Origin: Dermatemys mawii
Taxonomy: Eukaryota > Chordata > Testudines > Dermatemydidae
Length of the DNA stretch: 64,000 nucleotides
NCBI GenBank assembly: GCA_007922305.1
Contig: ML677335.1
Span: 34,297,968 to 34,361,967 of the forward strand
Direction: 5' to 3'
Numbering within the stretch: the first letter of the stretch is position 1; each line of letters begins with the position of its first letter. This document shows positions 1 to 12,192 of this stretch, piece after piece. The position numbers were made by a program, and so were the translations under genes. The notes under the pieces are model-generated. The model ran no database searches. It was not told the DNA's origin and saw nothing but the letters and a program-made list of their open reading frames with translations.

Positions 1-1258
1 CCCTTTCTCGTTCTTCACAAGCACTTTAAGGTAATTGAAGATCATTTGTTGGGAAAATGGAAACAAACTGGAAAAACAAGACATAGAGACAAATAGAGAC
101 ATTAATTCTGAACAAAAGGCTCACAACAGGTCGCAAGTCACACACAGGGCTACATTTTCCCTAAATTGGGCATCAGCCTCGAACACCAGTTTAAACATAT
201 TGTAGACCGAGCCTGATACAAAATGTGTTATTTATCACTAAACCCACCGGGACTTCTCTTTAACCTCATCACCATACCCACTATCACCAGTTTTTCACAG
301 TCCCTGAAGACCCCTCTGTTTCCATCAACTGTTTAAATCTTATCTTCTCCTGAGCTGTGGATGTCCATTCCTCTGGTCTCCAAAGGTGCTAGGTGGCCAT
401 TTTCCTCAGCATGAAGCTTTTGTAGAGAATGCCATAAGTTTCACCCCACCCTTATGCACATGTTTGAGCTAAAATTCCAAAGTCATACCTTGCCTCAAAA
501 TGCTATTACTTAGTAATAATTAATTATGAATATGATTCAGAAGTACTCATAAAATGCTGGGCATGTCACAAAAGCCATAGAAAGACATGGTTTCTACAAC
601 AAAGCTTCTGGGCTAATTTTAGAAAAGGCACAATGAGTAAGCGTAACAAACAATAGGATGGAATTGAGTAAGGAAGCAGAAGGCTTACAGAGCAATATGG
701 TTGTAACCTCAGAACACCCCAGTGCCAGATGGCAAAGGGATTCCTGGTAGGTACAGTGAAACTCAGCAGGCCTGATTCACTCAGTACACCTCACACACTG
801 CTGTCATTATAGTTAGTTGGATGTTATCTTGTCAGCTGAAAGCTAACACCACACTGATTGTTAATATCACAGTGAAATGTCAGTAACAGAGGTTTAGGAG
901 AAATTATGGATACTCTCTGATATTATCTTTTGGAGACTAAACAGATGAAGGAGATGAAATGGATAATTTTTTTTTCAGACAAACTGAAAGGCAAATATCT
1001 CTGGCTCACTGACAAACCAAGCTAGGTGTGATCAGAGACCTGGACAATGGACTATTTATTTGCATCAGAGGTTACAAGACCATCATTTGCATTGCAAAAA
1101 TCACAGGAGACTGAAAAAGTGACAGGTGTTAGCTCTCTGGAGGACACAGCAAGTAGAGCAAAGTTGAGCCTCAGGAGGATTTCCTGACTTGTAAGTCAAA
1201 AATAAACTTTGGGGATTTAAGGAATTGCTGAAAGACTTTGGGATATCCATCTCTTGGT
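1..1258. other. Unassigned AT-rich non-coding DNA
   Basis: No open frame, RNA gene or repeat family was recognised here. Short frames are interrupted and have no domain-like content. It is probably old intergenic or intronic sequence. Confidence 0.5.
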
Positions 1259-1266
1259 GATCAAAG

Positions 1267-2073
1267 CAGGGGTGAAAGTAATTTAAAAGACTTTCTGGTA
1301 CTCCAGAATTCTGAGCTGGGGGTGGGGTCTCAATGGGAAGAGGCATGGCTTCAACCTAAGGAGGCGGGGCCTTTAAATCCCCAGACCCTTTAAATCAGAA
1401 TTTAAAAAGGCGACTGGGAGCCCCAGGGATTGGGGGAGATTTAAAGGACCCAGGGCTCCAGTTCCCATTACTGCAGTGAAGCCCTGAACCCTTTAAATCA
1501 CCGCCAGAGCCCCGGGCTCCCAGCTGCTACTGCTACCCCAGGGTTCCAAGCTCTAGTGGAGCTTTAAAGGGCTGGGGGTTCTGCTGTGGTAGTGGCAGTC
1601 GGGAGCCCCTGGCCCTTTAAATCACTGTCAGAGCCCCGCTGCTGCTACCCCTAGGCTCCAGCAGCAGGACTCCGGAGGCGATTTAAAGGGCCCCAGAGGG
1701 CAGCGATGGTGGAAGCTCTGGGGCATCTAAATCACCACCTGAGTCCCGCTGCTGGAGCCCCGGGGTAGCTGCAGCAGCCGCGGGCTCTGGCGGTGATTGA
1801 AAGGGCCAGGGGCTCCCAGCCGCCACTACCACAGTGAAGCCCCAGGCCCTTTAAATTGCTGATGGAGCCCCAAGGGTCCCGGCTGCCACCGCAACCCCCG
1901 GGGCTCCAGCAGCGGGGTTTGGTGGGTGATTTAAAGGACTCAGGGTAGTAGCAGTGGCAGGAGCCCCAGGCCCTTTAAATTGCCACACGAGCCCTGTCAC
2001 TGCTATCCCAGGACTCCAGCAGTGGGGCTCTGGTGGTAATTTAAAGGGCCTGGGGCTTTATCTTTCACCTCTG
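1267..2073. mobile_element. Non-autonomous hAT transposon with internal tandem array
   Basis: The left end reads CAGGGGTGAAAGT and the right end, reverse complemented, reads CAGAGGTGAAAGAT, giving hAT-type terminal inverted repeats that start with CAG. The flanks are gatcaaag (1259-1266) and aatcaaag (2074-2081), an 8-bp target duplication with one mismatch, as expected for hAT. There is no transposase frame, so movement would have depended on an enzyme supplied in trans. The interior is GC-rich and tandemly repeated (separate entry). A relative with the same ends lies at 47974-49174. Confidence 0.85.
1438..2050. repeat. Tandem ~120-bp GC-rich modules with TTTAAA boxes
   Basis: About five units of 110-133 bp repeat here. 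Each has a gatttaaagg box followed by a ccctttaaat box in the opposite sense, so each unit could fold on itself. Forward boxes lie near 1438, 1560, 1680, 1795, 1928 and 2038. The units are rich in CAG/CTG and GGGCC and clearly diverged. The array sits wholly inside the hAT element. Confidence 0.75.
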
Positions 2074-2081
2074 AATCAAAG

Positions 2082-3764
2082 ACACCAACACTGTGATGCT
2101 ATAAGGGTGAATCCTGGCTGAAACAGACAATCAACACTAGAAAAGTTGTTGTAAGTAAAGGAATCATCTGGAACCAGAACAATAGTTGATTAAATTTTAG
2201 TTTTAGAAGCATGTTTTTCTTTTATCTGTTTGAAATTATTTCTATCTTATTTCTTCTACTTAGTATCACTTGCTCAGTGTCTTTTTGTTAATAAACCTTG
2301 TTTTATTTTTACTATAAACCAGCTCACTGCAGTGTTTGAAGGGAAGGGTGTGTTTTCCCCAGTTAAATGAATAAGCTGTAGTGTACTGACTCCTTAAAAG
2401 AGCAGCAGATTTAACTTCTGAGAGTGTTCATTGTGAGGGCTGGACACTGCAGGGCAGACAGTTCTGGGGAAATTCATAACTGGAAGATTGTAGGGGTCAG
2501 TGCAAAAAGTAACTGAGCAACAGAAGCCAGGATGTGACTTGCATGCCTATATTCTGGCTGTTGGTGTCATAGGCGCAAACCACAGCAGCACAGCATTTAA
2601 GGCACCCAGAGTTGCAGGCCAGGAGGTGAACATCTCAACACTGGTCTGGGTTGAACCCCAAAGCATTACAGGTGTCACAGGGATATTCAGTTTAAACAGA
2701 TGCAAACTTTGATGGTTCAATTAAAGATTGATTCCTTCCTTTTCCTGGAACTTGTAACTTGTTCTGTGATGTTCCATTCTGATTTCCTAGCTCTTTAGCC
2801 ACTTAGTTATATTAATACAATTGTATAATAAAAAAGGATTAATTGTTATACTTCTCAATTGCGGATGAAATAATTATTTAAGATTTACTCAGTGGACCAA
2901 CCAACATCAAAGACCTGATGTGATAGACGCTGTACAACCAGAGAAGCAAACATGGTTCATGCCCTAAAGAAATTAATGTCCAAAAGGAATCTACATGTTT
3001 GTTTGTAAAAACTGGAATACAGGAAAATCTTAACTTTATCTTTGGAACATATTATCTTTAGTGTACATACAGCTAGCTAACGTAAATCAATGTCACACCA
3101 CTAAAATCAATAACTATGCAAATTTACATCAGCTGAGAATTTGGGTGACAGTGTTCAATGATAGCAAAGTCCTTCTATGCTATCCCAAGTATTTATTTTT
3201 ATTTGTTTATTTGCTGCTTTAAGACATTGCTGCAGGCATGGAGCCCAGCCAACAAACTGTACAGATTGCAAGCGGTGCTGAAACTAGTAAATTTTGCCTT
3301 TTATTTATTTATGCAAAACAGCAAAAATATTCAGTTTTTAGTTTAGCTGATACTACCCATCAACAAATACAACCAGTTTTTATTGGTGTTGTGGATCAAA
3401 ATGTGTCTGTTAGAGTGGATGATAAAATTCAAGGTCAGAGAATAGATTAACTAATCACATCATGTATTCCCTAAATATTACTCACATCATCAAAGTGGTC
3501 ATACACTGGTCACAATCAAAAGAGTTGAAAACAGAGAAGGCTGTTACATAGGTGTCAGCTAAAGAAACCAAATGAAAGCACCAGCTTTTCTGATATGGAC
3601 ATTTTTTTTTAATACTTAGAATATGAACACTGGAAATTCTTTATACATATTCACAATTACAAGAGGATCTACAAAAGATAATTTTAGTGGTATCTTATGC
3701 CTCTTTTAGTTTGTTGCTCTACTTAGTTTGTTTCTGTGAGTGGTTATGCCTGACTAAGTAAGGG
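2082..3764. other. Unassigned non-coding DNA
   Basis: AT-rich, with no recognisable gene. Around 2915-2990 there is a faint match to the amniote repeat containing a 'gctgtacaa ... ccctaaagag' stretch that recurs at about 5150 and 10630. Nothing else was identified. Confidence 0.4.
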
Positions 3765-3765
3765 C

Positions 3766-3955
3766 CTGATACTGCCCTCACTGGTTTACTGTGGTGTAAC
3801 TCCACCGACTTAAATAGAGTTCCTCATGATTTACAGTGGCGTGAAATGTGAATCAGCCCTAAAGAACAACATTTACTTTGGACGAGGCCCTAATTAAATG
3901 GTTCTTGGGGCTGATTCACATTTCATACCATTGTAAATCAGGAGTCATCACAACA
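3766..3955. repeat. Palindromic MITE-like amniote repeat
   Basis: Bases 3828-3861 (gatttacagtggcgtgaaat and on) are largely the reverse complement of 3907-3940. The sequence begins gggcctgatactgccctcac, a phrase typical of short palindromic reptile and bird repeats with a 'gtaactcca' centre. No coding potential. The family name is not assigned. Confidence 0.55.
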
Positions 3956-5089
3956 GACTAGAAATGCCAGTCACCAATTTGTTTTGCAAATACACACTGC
4001 CACACATTCCTCTGCAGCTGCAATATTTATTTTGCAGTTACACATGGGTAGGTTTCTGTTATTATTTTATAATTTTTGTTTATACAGTTGATGTTGGCTT
4101 GGCTCCTAACAGCCCTAGCAGGAGGACTCCTCTTGCATAACAACTATGTTTTCATTAGTAGTTCAATGGATTTCTTCTTGTCCCTTCACGAGACTTTTTA
4201 TTTTACCTCTGTATCCCATCTCGTACTGCTGTGGCATAACAAGAGTTGAGGACTCTGGACATGTGGGTATTCTCACTAGATGCTAAGGCTTTACTGTTAT
4301 AAAGCTTATTGGTTCTTCAAGTACTGTGACAGCTTATTCATTCCTCCATCCAACCACTACTCCATCCTTTGTCCTTAATTTTTCTTCTCTGCACGATAGG
4401 ACATTAGTTATGGTGGTCATGCAGCATTTCCAGCAGTGGTTGGCTTTCTCTTTGCCTCTGCAGGGATTCTTTAATTCACTGCTGTTTCCTTTTGTCCTTT
4501 TCTCCTGTACAATATGATCAAGAGCATGAACACCTTAGTTTGGCTCTACTCTGTTAGTCCCTAGGACATCACAATCACCAATGCAGATTACTGTGTCCCT
4601 GTATGTTGTTTATTTCTGAAGATCTTGATTCTGTAACCCACTGTAACTTATTGTTTTAGCAATGGTGGCAATAAACAACTACGTGAGTCTGTTTCCATTA
4701 GCAGTCAGTCTCCCATTGTTCCTGTGGGAGAATCTTTGGTTCACTTCTGTATCTTAAAATTATATTATGTAACAATGATGAGATTAAGATACCCATATTC
4801 CACCCTTACTCAGTATTGTTAATGAACCTCTAAGGTTTGTTATTAGATGATTGATATCTGCTCTCCGAATGCCAACATTCACCTACCGCTTTATATCCTA
4901 CTGGCCAGAAAGAACCCCCCCCCAAAATCCCACCCTTAACTGACATGAACCCTTTTAATATCATTTACACAGGCAGATTATATTTTGATCAAAACTGTTT
5001 GTGGTTAATCATGTTACTGTTTGTTACCGGCTTTCCTAGCTATAGAAGTGCTAAGAAATTTATTTAGTACGATTTCTAGGTGCTTTGAG

Positions 5090-5370
5090 ATCCTCAGATA
5101 GAAGATTATTACTATATATTTGCATTACTGGAGCACCCCGACAGACACCCAACTGAGATCAGATCACCATTTTGCTATGCACTGTGCAAACACATGGTAA
5201 GAGACAGCATCTGTCCCTAAGAGCTGGAAATCAAAATAGACAAGCCAGACAAAAAGTGAAAGAAAGGCAATATTATTATCCAGCTTTATTATCTCAATAT
5301 TATTATCCAGCTTTATTATCTCGAGTCCCAGTCCAGTGCCCCAATCACAAGACCATACTTTTTAGATGTT
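5090..5370. repeat. Ancient interspersed repeat fragment with internal duplication
   Basis: It contains 'gcactgtgcaaacacatggt ... gtccctaagagct', continuing to 'gagtcccagtccagtgcccc'. These are recurring phrases of an old amniote interspersed repeat also seen in pieces at 10575-10720, 17000-17280 and 32375-32490. A direct duplication lies at 5267-5322. Confidence 0.5.
5267..5322. repeat. 27-28 bp exact tandem duplication
   Basis: Two consecutive copies of a unit beginning aatattattatccagcttta and ending at ttatctc are present. Near-identity implies a recent slippage or duplication event. Confidence 0.85.
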
Positions 5371-6645
5371 AGAGGCGCATAAAGGATTTCATCATCATTT
5401 GGAGTTTCACAAAAACTGGTACTGCTGATCACAGTACAAAAGTGCCCATTTTCAAAGGCAACCTCTATTCTCTTGTGCTCACATGGCTTCCATTCAATTT
5501 AATAGAAGCTGCACATGTGTGCATGCAGGAACAGAATTTTGTTTCTGTTGTGAACATGTAAAGGAATATGTCAAGGTTGTTAAACACAATTTTCCTCATT
5601 TTAACAATTTTTAAACAGAGATTTCTCTTGATTCTAAAATTACATGTAATGATATTAGCCCTGCAAAGGGAAGCCAGCAACACTGTTAAAGTCCAGCCAT
5701 TCAGACATTCAGCAGATCTGTTCAGGCAAAATCATCTAGAAAACAGAGAACAGCTAATACCAAAATGAGACTTGATTTTTCTCTCTCATACAAACCATCT
5801 TGCCCTGTCATGCTCTTGCTTATATATTGCTTCTCTCATTCTTGGTTTTTTGCTTGGGTCACTATCGATGTTCTGTACAAATCCCATGTTTCATTTTATG
5901 ACAGATTAGTGGCAAAACTATTAAACCACAGTGAGAAATTTCACCTGGTGTCCTTTATGTGGCATAATTTTTGTGATTTTCCAGCTAAATTCTCATGAAA
6001 TAGTACTAATAAAGCAAAATCACATCTTTTCCAGCCTCCCACATTCCACCAATTTTACTAAATCACAGTGAAGATGTCAAGTGTGAGAGTTTTGCTATAG
6101 CAGTGAAAATGTTCACATAGGTGAGGGTACTACTATTTCCTCATAAATAGAAATAAGCTTTAGAAATAAATCTTTCCACAGAGTTGAAGATCAAAGAACT
6201 AGGTCCCTAGCATGTTTGTACTCACGTACACAAAGAATACCCAGAAACATTGCATCTTGGATTATGTAGGAAGGATTGTACAATGAAGCTTGAATGTTGC
6301 AAAGACTTACGTAGATGTTTAACTTTACTAATGGAAGCAATTGCACTGATTACATTGGTTTCTTCTTCCAGTAATAAAGTTAAACACATGCAAAAAGCTT
6401 TGAATGATTGAGTCAAGGTTTTACACTTCACTATTGTATAAGCATACGTCACTGCAAACGAAGGGTAAAGTTCCTTTTTATAATTATTTATGCTGTATTT
6501 TTATATACTTATGGTAAAGATTTGTAAAATTGTTTATACTTTATAACTAAAACCTATAAAAATGTAGGAAACCTTTTTTAAAAATATTTTACTTTTCTTG
6601 CATGCACTCTGAAGTTCCTAGTTCTATACTGACTGGGACCACATT
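5371..6645. other. Unassigned AT-rich non-coding DNA
   Basis: No gene or known repeat was recognised. Around 6270-6390 two stretches of alternating similarity on opposite strands hint at a degraded hairpin, but they are too diverged to name. Confidence 0.4.
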
Positions 6646-6650
6646 AAGTC

Positions 6651-7569
6651 TATCAAGACTAATTCCTCACTCTGGCACTTCAAGTGCAGAAGGTGGGGCC
6701 TGCAAGGACTCCAAACATTAATACTAGCCATTCTAGGCTTGTATTAAACTCCCTTTTCTCTGACCTTGGATTGATAGATGCTGCCACCACCCAAGTGACA
6801 GCACACGAAGGCACACTTTGGAATTCCTTCCTTTGGGGTACCCTCAAGCCCTTTCATCCACCTCCCTTTCCTCCGGGGAACAGCTGAGAAAGAAAAACAA
6901 AGGAAATCAGCTGTTGCCACCAGCTAATTAAACAGCATATGCACAAACCTCTTATGACACAAAAATCCAATCTGTCCTTTTAAAAAAGATAAATTTTATT
7001 AATAAAAAAAATAAAGAAAATACATCTGGGAACTCAGGCTACTGCTAGATTTTAAAAGAACCCCTAAAAGAATTAAACACCAAGAATAGCTTTCTTGAGG
7101 TTTAATTTAAAGGTTACAAGCAAAACAAAAGTACCCTGGGTTAACACAGACGAATCCACAAGCCATAACTAAATAAAACCTAATCACGTCTCCCTAGACA
7201 TTTCCTGATCTACTTACATATCTGGGATTTTAAATTAGTAGTTTCTTGGTATGGTGCTGATGATTTTTTCATATCTGGCCCAAGTGTCTTACAGTATTGG
7301 TTGCTGCCCTGTCCACTTCTCCCCGGGAGAACAACAGACAGACAGACAAAGGGGGAGGTTTTTTTCCAAATTTAAAATGTTCTAGTCTTCACATTGGCTC
7401 TTTTGGCCAGGTGCCCACTCATTTCCTTTTACCTATGCATAGCAATGAGACTTCTTAACCCTTTACAGGTAGAGCAATTAGCGAACAGCTACTAAGAAGG
7501 ACTGTACAGCTGCTGGCTGGCTGGTGTCCATAAAAGGAGCTACCACCCCTCCTCCCTTCATTTATCACA
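6651..7569 (-). mobile_element. Solo LTR, ~919 bp family, minus strand
   Basis: Read on the minus strand it starts TGTGATAAATGAAGG and runs to about 6651. It matches the plus-strand copy at 46667-47570 across its length, including shared 'ggtaaaaggaa', 'gagccaatg' and 'gttgttc' blocks. The flanks aagtc (6646-6650) and cagtc (7570-7574) form a 5-bp target duplication with one mismatch. A poly-A signal-like AATAAA lies in the 3' part. No internal retroviral genes are attached, so this is probably a recombinational solo LTR. A 5-bp duplication fits some ERV classes or Gypsy; the class is not assigned. Confidence 0.75.
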
Positions 7570-7574
7570 CAGTC

Positions 7575-10144
7575 TTATGAGAAAACCCATCTCATGAGAT
7601 TTCCAGTTGAAGATCTGGATGATTTAGGCACAGTTAGGGCATATTCCAACACCAAGTAAGCCAGTGGGAAAACTCACCAGCTGGGAAGATAGAATAGATA
7701 TTCCAACACCACTTTAGTTTAAGACTTAAGGGCTGCTTTATTTTTAAGCACAAGTTCTAAAACAAAAGCAAATAAACTTAAAATACTCAGTCTTAACCAC
7801 GTGAGTCTTTCCCAGATTTTGCTGGATGTATAGGAAGAGGATATGCTTTTCCCCTTTGGTAACTGGTGTACTATGGAAACAACACTCTAGAGCTTGCCTC
7901 ACGCTGAGTGTCTTGCCTCCTGTCCCTTCCTCTTGAGGCAGGATGCTCATATCCTGCTGTTCGTAGATCACCTGCTTGCTGCTAGTTATGTGTCCCACTA
8001 CTCCAGTTTTAAAGGAGCCAGGGTGCCTGAACTCACATACATAAAGAAGACCTGGAATGGGAAGGGATGAGTGCAACACACCACAAGGACCAATGTCCAG
8101 TTATGTAGGTCCACTGAATTCGTAGATCAATAAATTAATAATCACGAGTTTCAAACCATATTATAGGTGTGTATATATATACACATAATGTTTCACTCAT
8201 TTTTCTTGCTTATATGGCTCAAGGAATCTGCTACTCTGGGAGGGAATGAGTGAAGAACGGAGTGCTGGATTCTCTGGTCCTTTAAGTTCCCTTAACACTG
8301 CTTACGCAAAGTACGGTGAGACCACACACGTTTGAGATTTCCCTAGAATCACCCTTATGAAAAGTGGGAGAAGGTAGGTCTCTATGTCCTACCTCATCTC
8401 TGCCACCATGTTGGTGATCCACCTCTCTGATTAAGGGTTAGGATAAGACAGGTGTTTTGAGGGCCAAGAGAGGAGGCAGGGGACCGTTTATGAAGTGGAA
8501 AAGGCATGTCAGTGAGGAGACAGTAGCAGATGAGGTATGGAAAAGCAAGATTCTACCACACTTGACTCTCTGCAAGCAGACCGTCTTCTGAAGTTAATAC
8601 TGCTCCCCCCCCCACCCCACACACACAGTAGTTTAACTTACGTTGGGACTGGACTGACAGTTATCAGACGATCAGGTCCCAGTTTTTACTGTGATTCTGC
8701 TCAGATGCAGCAGGGACCTGAGTCCTGATTTTCATCCAGCACTCTGAGTTTCTTGATTTTTACAGAGTTACATTGTGCCTTTCTGTGACCTGATTAAATA
8801 CTAACTTACCTTTGCTTAAGTCTCATTTAAATTGGTTAAGGTGTTTAGAAGGCTTGAAAAAACTCAGAAGCCTTGAAATAGTTACATTTTCCCCCTATGT
8901 GGCCGGATCCTGCAAACCCTTACGCAGGTGAGAGTGACAGCACTAACATGAGCAGGACTGCTCACCTGAGATAGCATTTGCTGGGAAGAGCCCTTTTTTG
9001 TTGGTTTATTTAAACAATATGGAGTTTTATTAATTACTTAAATGTACCTGTAACATATATAAACAAATTCTTTAAAAAAACCTTACCTCCTGTAACTGCT
9101 TAAATCAATTTCTCATTTTAAACAATAGGAATGTGTCTCGATATAAGTTCCAAATCACGAGATAATTAAATGAGAAAGCTAAAGCACTGGCCAGATTTTA
9201 CTTTAAAGCCCTTCTGAACCCCCAAATTCTTTGTTTACTGCTATTTGGATTGGTTTGCATGTTTATGTGCATGCGTTTTGAATAAAGCTCCCAAATGATT
9301 ATATCAAAATAATATTTTGTTTCGTGTTCCTTTTAATAAGACTCTAGAGCAAGACAAACTGAGGGCATAGCTGCCTAATCTGAGCAAGTGACAGATTTGT
9401 TAAGGAATACTATATAAAGTTTGCATTTCAGATATTAGCAACCTTACTTACTGGTTTAGGCAAAATGCCTTGCACAAATGATGAGTTTGATCTCTACTTC
9501 TGCTAAGGATTAGCCTGAGATTCTTAAAGAAGGTGCCTTTGCTATCTGCTGAACACCAGCTGTCAGTGGGGCTTTGACCTGGTTAACTCAGCACTCCCGC
9601 AGGCTGGTGACTCTCTTACATGTTAAGCATCTGAGTCAAAAGGATGTACTTCTTTCAGTTTCTAAACCTAAACATAGTGATTTCCGTGATTCAATATTTT
9701 CCCCTCCTTTGAATAAAAGGTTTTGTCTGAAAAATAAAGCTAATAGCTCACTTATTATTTCTCTTCAGACTATCTTCCTGAAATATCAATAGCCTGTTTC
9801 AGCCTCAGTTAAACTTTACTATTTTATTACCCCACTAATTCTATGTAAAATATCAAGTTTAAAAGCATTTTAACATTTACAGTACTTTTTCAGCAAGACA
9901 GATATGTTACTACTGAATCTTTCCCAATGCCTAAAATCTTATATACAGTATTATCTTCTCAATTGCCATGATACAGTATATAATTTTCCATACACTATGT
10001 TGTGCTAGAGTACACAGAAATAAAATATGGGAACTTGGAATTTTTAACCTTCACAATATTCGGGGAGCATGAGGCTGAGATCATGACATAATCCAAAATT
10101 TAACAAACAAATCTAACTCGTGTTGTAAATGTAAACATGTCGGG
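7575..10144. other. Unassigned non-coding DNA
   Basis: No gene was recognised. It contains a small palindromic repeat near 8898-8985 (listed separately) and a (CA)-rich, C-rich patch near 8606-8626. A frame at 7744-8079 on the minus strand (111 codons) has no recognisable domain and is judged spurious. Confidence 0.4.
8898..8985. repeat. Short palindromic amniote repeat
   Basis: The phrase 'ggatcctgcaaacccttacg' and the 'gcaggtgag ... ctcacctgag' pair are characteristic of a short self-complementary repeat family. Relatives lie at 33085-33200 and 35120-35430. Confidence 0.45.
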
Positions 10145-10149
10145 TCAGA

Positions 10150-10345
10150 TATTAAAGCGATTCAGGTGCCTAGCTGAATTTTCGAAGGCATCTTAGTGCC
10201 TAATACTCTTTGATTTCAGTAGATGTTAGAAGGATTTTCAAAAAACATCTAGGAGCCTAACAACCACTGAAATCAGTGAGTGTTAGGCACCTAGGTGCTT
10301 TAAAAAACCCCTCTAGGCACACATATGTCCTTAAAAATCTGGCCC
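10150..10345. repeat. Palindromic 'taggcacctag' repeat
   Basis: Bases around 10165-10200 (aggtgcctag, tcgaaggcat, agtgcctaat) are inverted around 10283-10330 (gttaggcacc, taggtgcttt), ending in ccttaaaaatctggccctga. This is a MITE-like self-complementary repeat. Related fragments are at 18375-18460, 23790-23945, 34270-34380, 51730-51925, 58540-58585 and 59285-59330. Confidence 0.55.
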
Positions 10346-10574
10346 TGAGTGACCACTCCAAAGCCCATTGAAGTCAATGACACTCCACTGGCTTCAACTG
10401 GCAATGAATTAAGTCCCAAGAGAACACCATTAGTAAGTAAAAGGAAGAAAAGTGAAAACTTACCCATGAATTCAATTCCTAAGTGGTCTGCTATACCGAG
10501 GAAAGCATGGAAAAGAAGAACAAGACAGACAGGAAAATGTCAGAATTGGGCCCCAAAACACATCAATCATCATT

Positions 10575-10720
10575 AAATGTTTATATTATGCTAACATTCT
10601 AGAGCCCCAAATGGGAGCATGGGCCCGGTGTTCTGGGTGCTGTACAGACACAGAAAAGAGACAATCTCTGCCAATTAGGGCTTACAATCTAAAGAGAGAA
10701 GCATCTAGATATAAGGGGAT
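10575..10720. repeat. Ancient interspersed repeat fragment
   Basis: Contains 'gtgctgtacagacacagaaa ... gacaatctctgcc ... gcttacaatct', the same family as 5090-5370. No frame is preserved. Confidence 0.5.
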
Positions 10721-11039
10721 GGCGTTACAACATACAAGCAAAAGAATACGGTGAAGACGTGGCACAGTTTTGTTCATTATAGTTTCTTTCATACTTGGCA
10801 AAGTAAGTTTAAAATGCTACCATTCTGATGTGGTAATAATTTACATTCACTTTATGGTGACATAAATGACTATACTAGGTGCAGAACAACAGTAAATCAG
10901 ACCCAGAAAGTTATGGCCAACAGTTTCAAAACTGAGTATCTAAAGTTAATCTCCCAAAACCATATTTAACATTAAATTAAAACAAAAAAGTGAAAAAAGA
11001 GGATCAGGTTTCCGGTTACTACACACGTGCAACTACCAG

Positions 11040-11360
11040 TTGTAGAGACTGATTTTTTTCTTCCAATGGAAAATTTCAACTTGCTATTGAAATGACAAAA
11101 ACTGATCATTTTTTTTCCCAAAACCAAATGTTTCTAGGTTTTGGCCTAAACATTTTTTGATTAGGAGGTTTTCAGGTTTTTTGGCTTTTTGGTTTTGGGG
11201 TTTTTTTGGTCTGTTTAGTTGGTTAGTTTTGTTTTTATGAAAACTAGAAATTTTCTGCAGAAAGCACACTCCTTTCATAAAAAAATCCAATTGGTTGAAA
11301 ACTCAAATTTCCACCAAAAGACAGTTTGATGGAAAATTTTTGACCACTTCTAGACAACAG
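11040..11360. repeat. Degenerate A/T-run interspersed repeat
   Basis: Long runs of T, GGTTTT and AAAATT, closing with 'aaatttttgaccacttctag', resemble a widespread low-complexity reptilian repeat. The purine/pyrimidine asymmetry generates spurious open frames on the minus strand here. Confidence 0.4.
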
Positions 11361-12190
11361 TGTGCTATAAATATGCACAGAGATAACATAGGCTGCTAGA
11401 AAATCATCCCACCAGCCTTCTCCTGGAGATGGGAAAGGAAGGCATTTTAAGTGCTGTTTGCTTCTTCTCACTGTATATTCAAATAATCACAATATAGAGG
11501 GACCCACTGGATATTTGGCAAGGTTTGTAGTTTAGCAAGTAGAATATGGAGAATGGAATTAAAAAAAAATGCATTCACGATCCTAAAATGAATCAGGTTG
11601 AAATTTGCTCACAGACTCAGAATTTAGATATATATGGCTTGGAAGTTGTGCTTGGAGATTACATCTTCTTGGATCCAGAGTACATGCTGGATGTGCTCAG
11701 ACTCTGACTCCTACGGGGACTGCTTCTGTCAGGTAGCACTACAATATGCGTTATTGTGATTCAGTAAAAGTTGTGGCCTTGGCCTTTAATCCAGTTAACT
11801 GCGCATTGTGTTTTCTTTCTATACTATCTAGAGTGACAGCAGCAATGTATAGAACATCATGAATAAAAATATCGGGTATTCTCTGAGCTTTCAAATCTCT
11901 CTCAGATATGTTTAGTAGGGTACTTCACAAGACCTTTTAAAAGGTTCTGAATGTACTGAACTTTCACATTTAACTAAAAATAAATATCAATAGCACAAGG
12001 AGGAACTGAGCACTGTTAAGAATCTGATCTTGAAGTGTTTATACACAACGAAGTCAAGCTCAGTTTTTTTCCAAGAGCAAAACCAGCCAAATTCAGCCAT
12101 GTCTCTGTCACATCAGTGCTAGATTCCATGTCCTTGAATGTGATGTGAAATCACGTGGTGATTATTGAAAGACTATACTGAAAACCTTAC
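11361..12190. other. Unassigned non-coding DNA
   Basis: No gene or named repeat was recognised. Confidence 0.4.
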
Positions 12191-12192
12191 TG

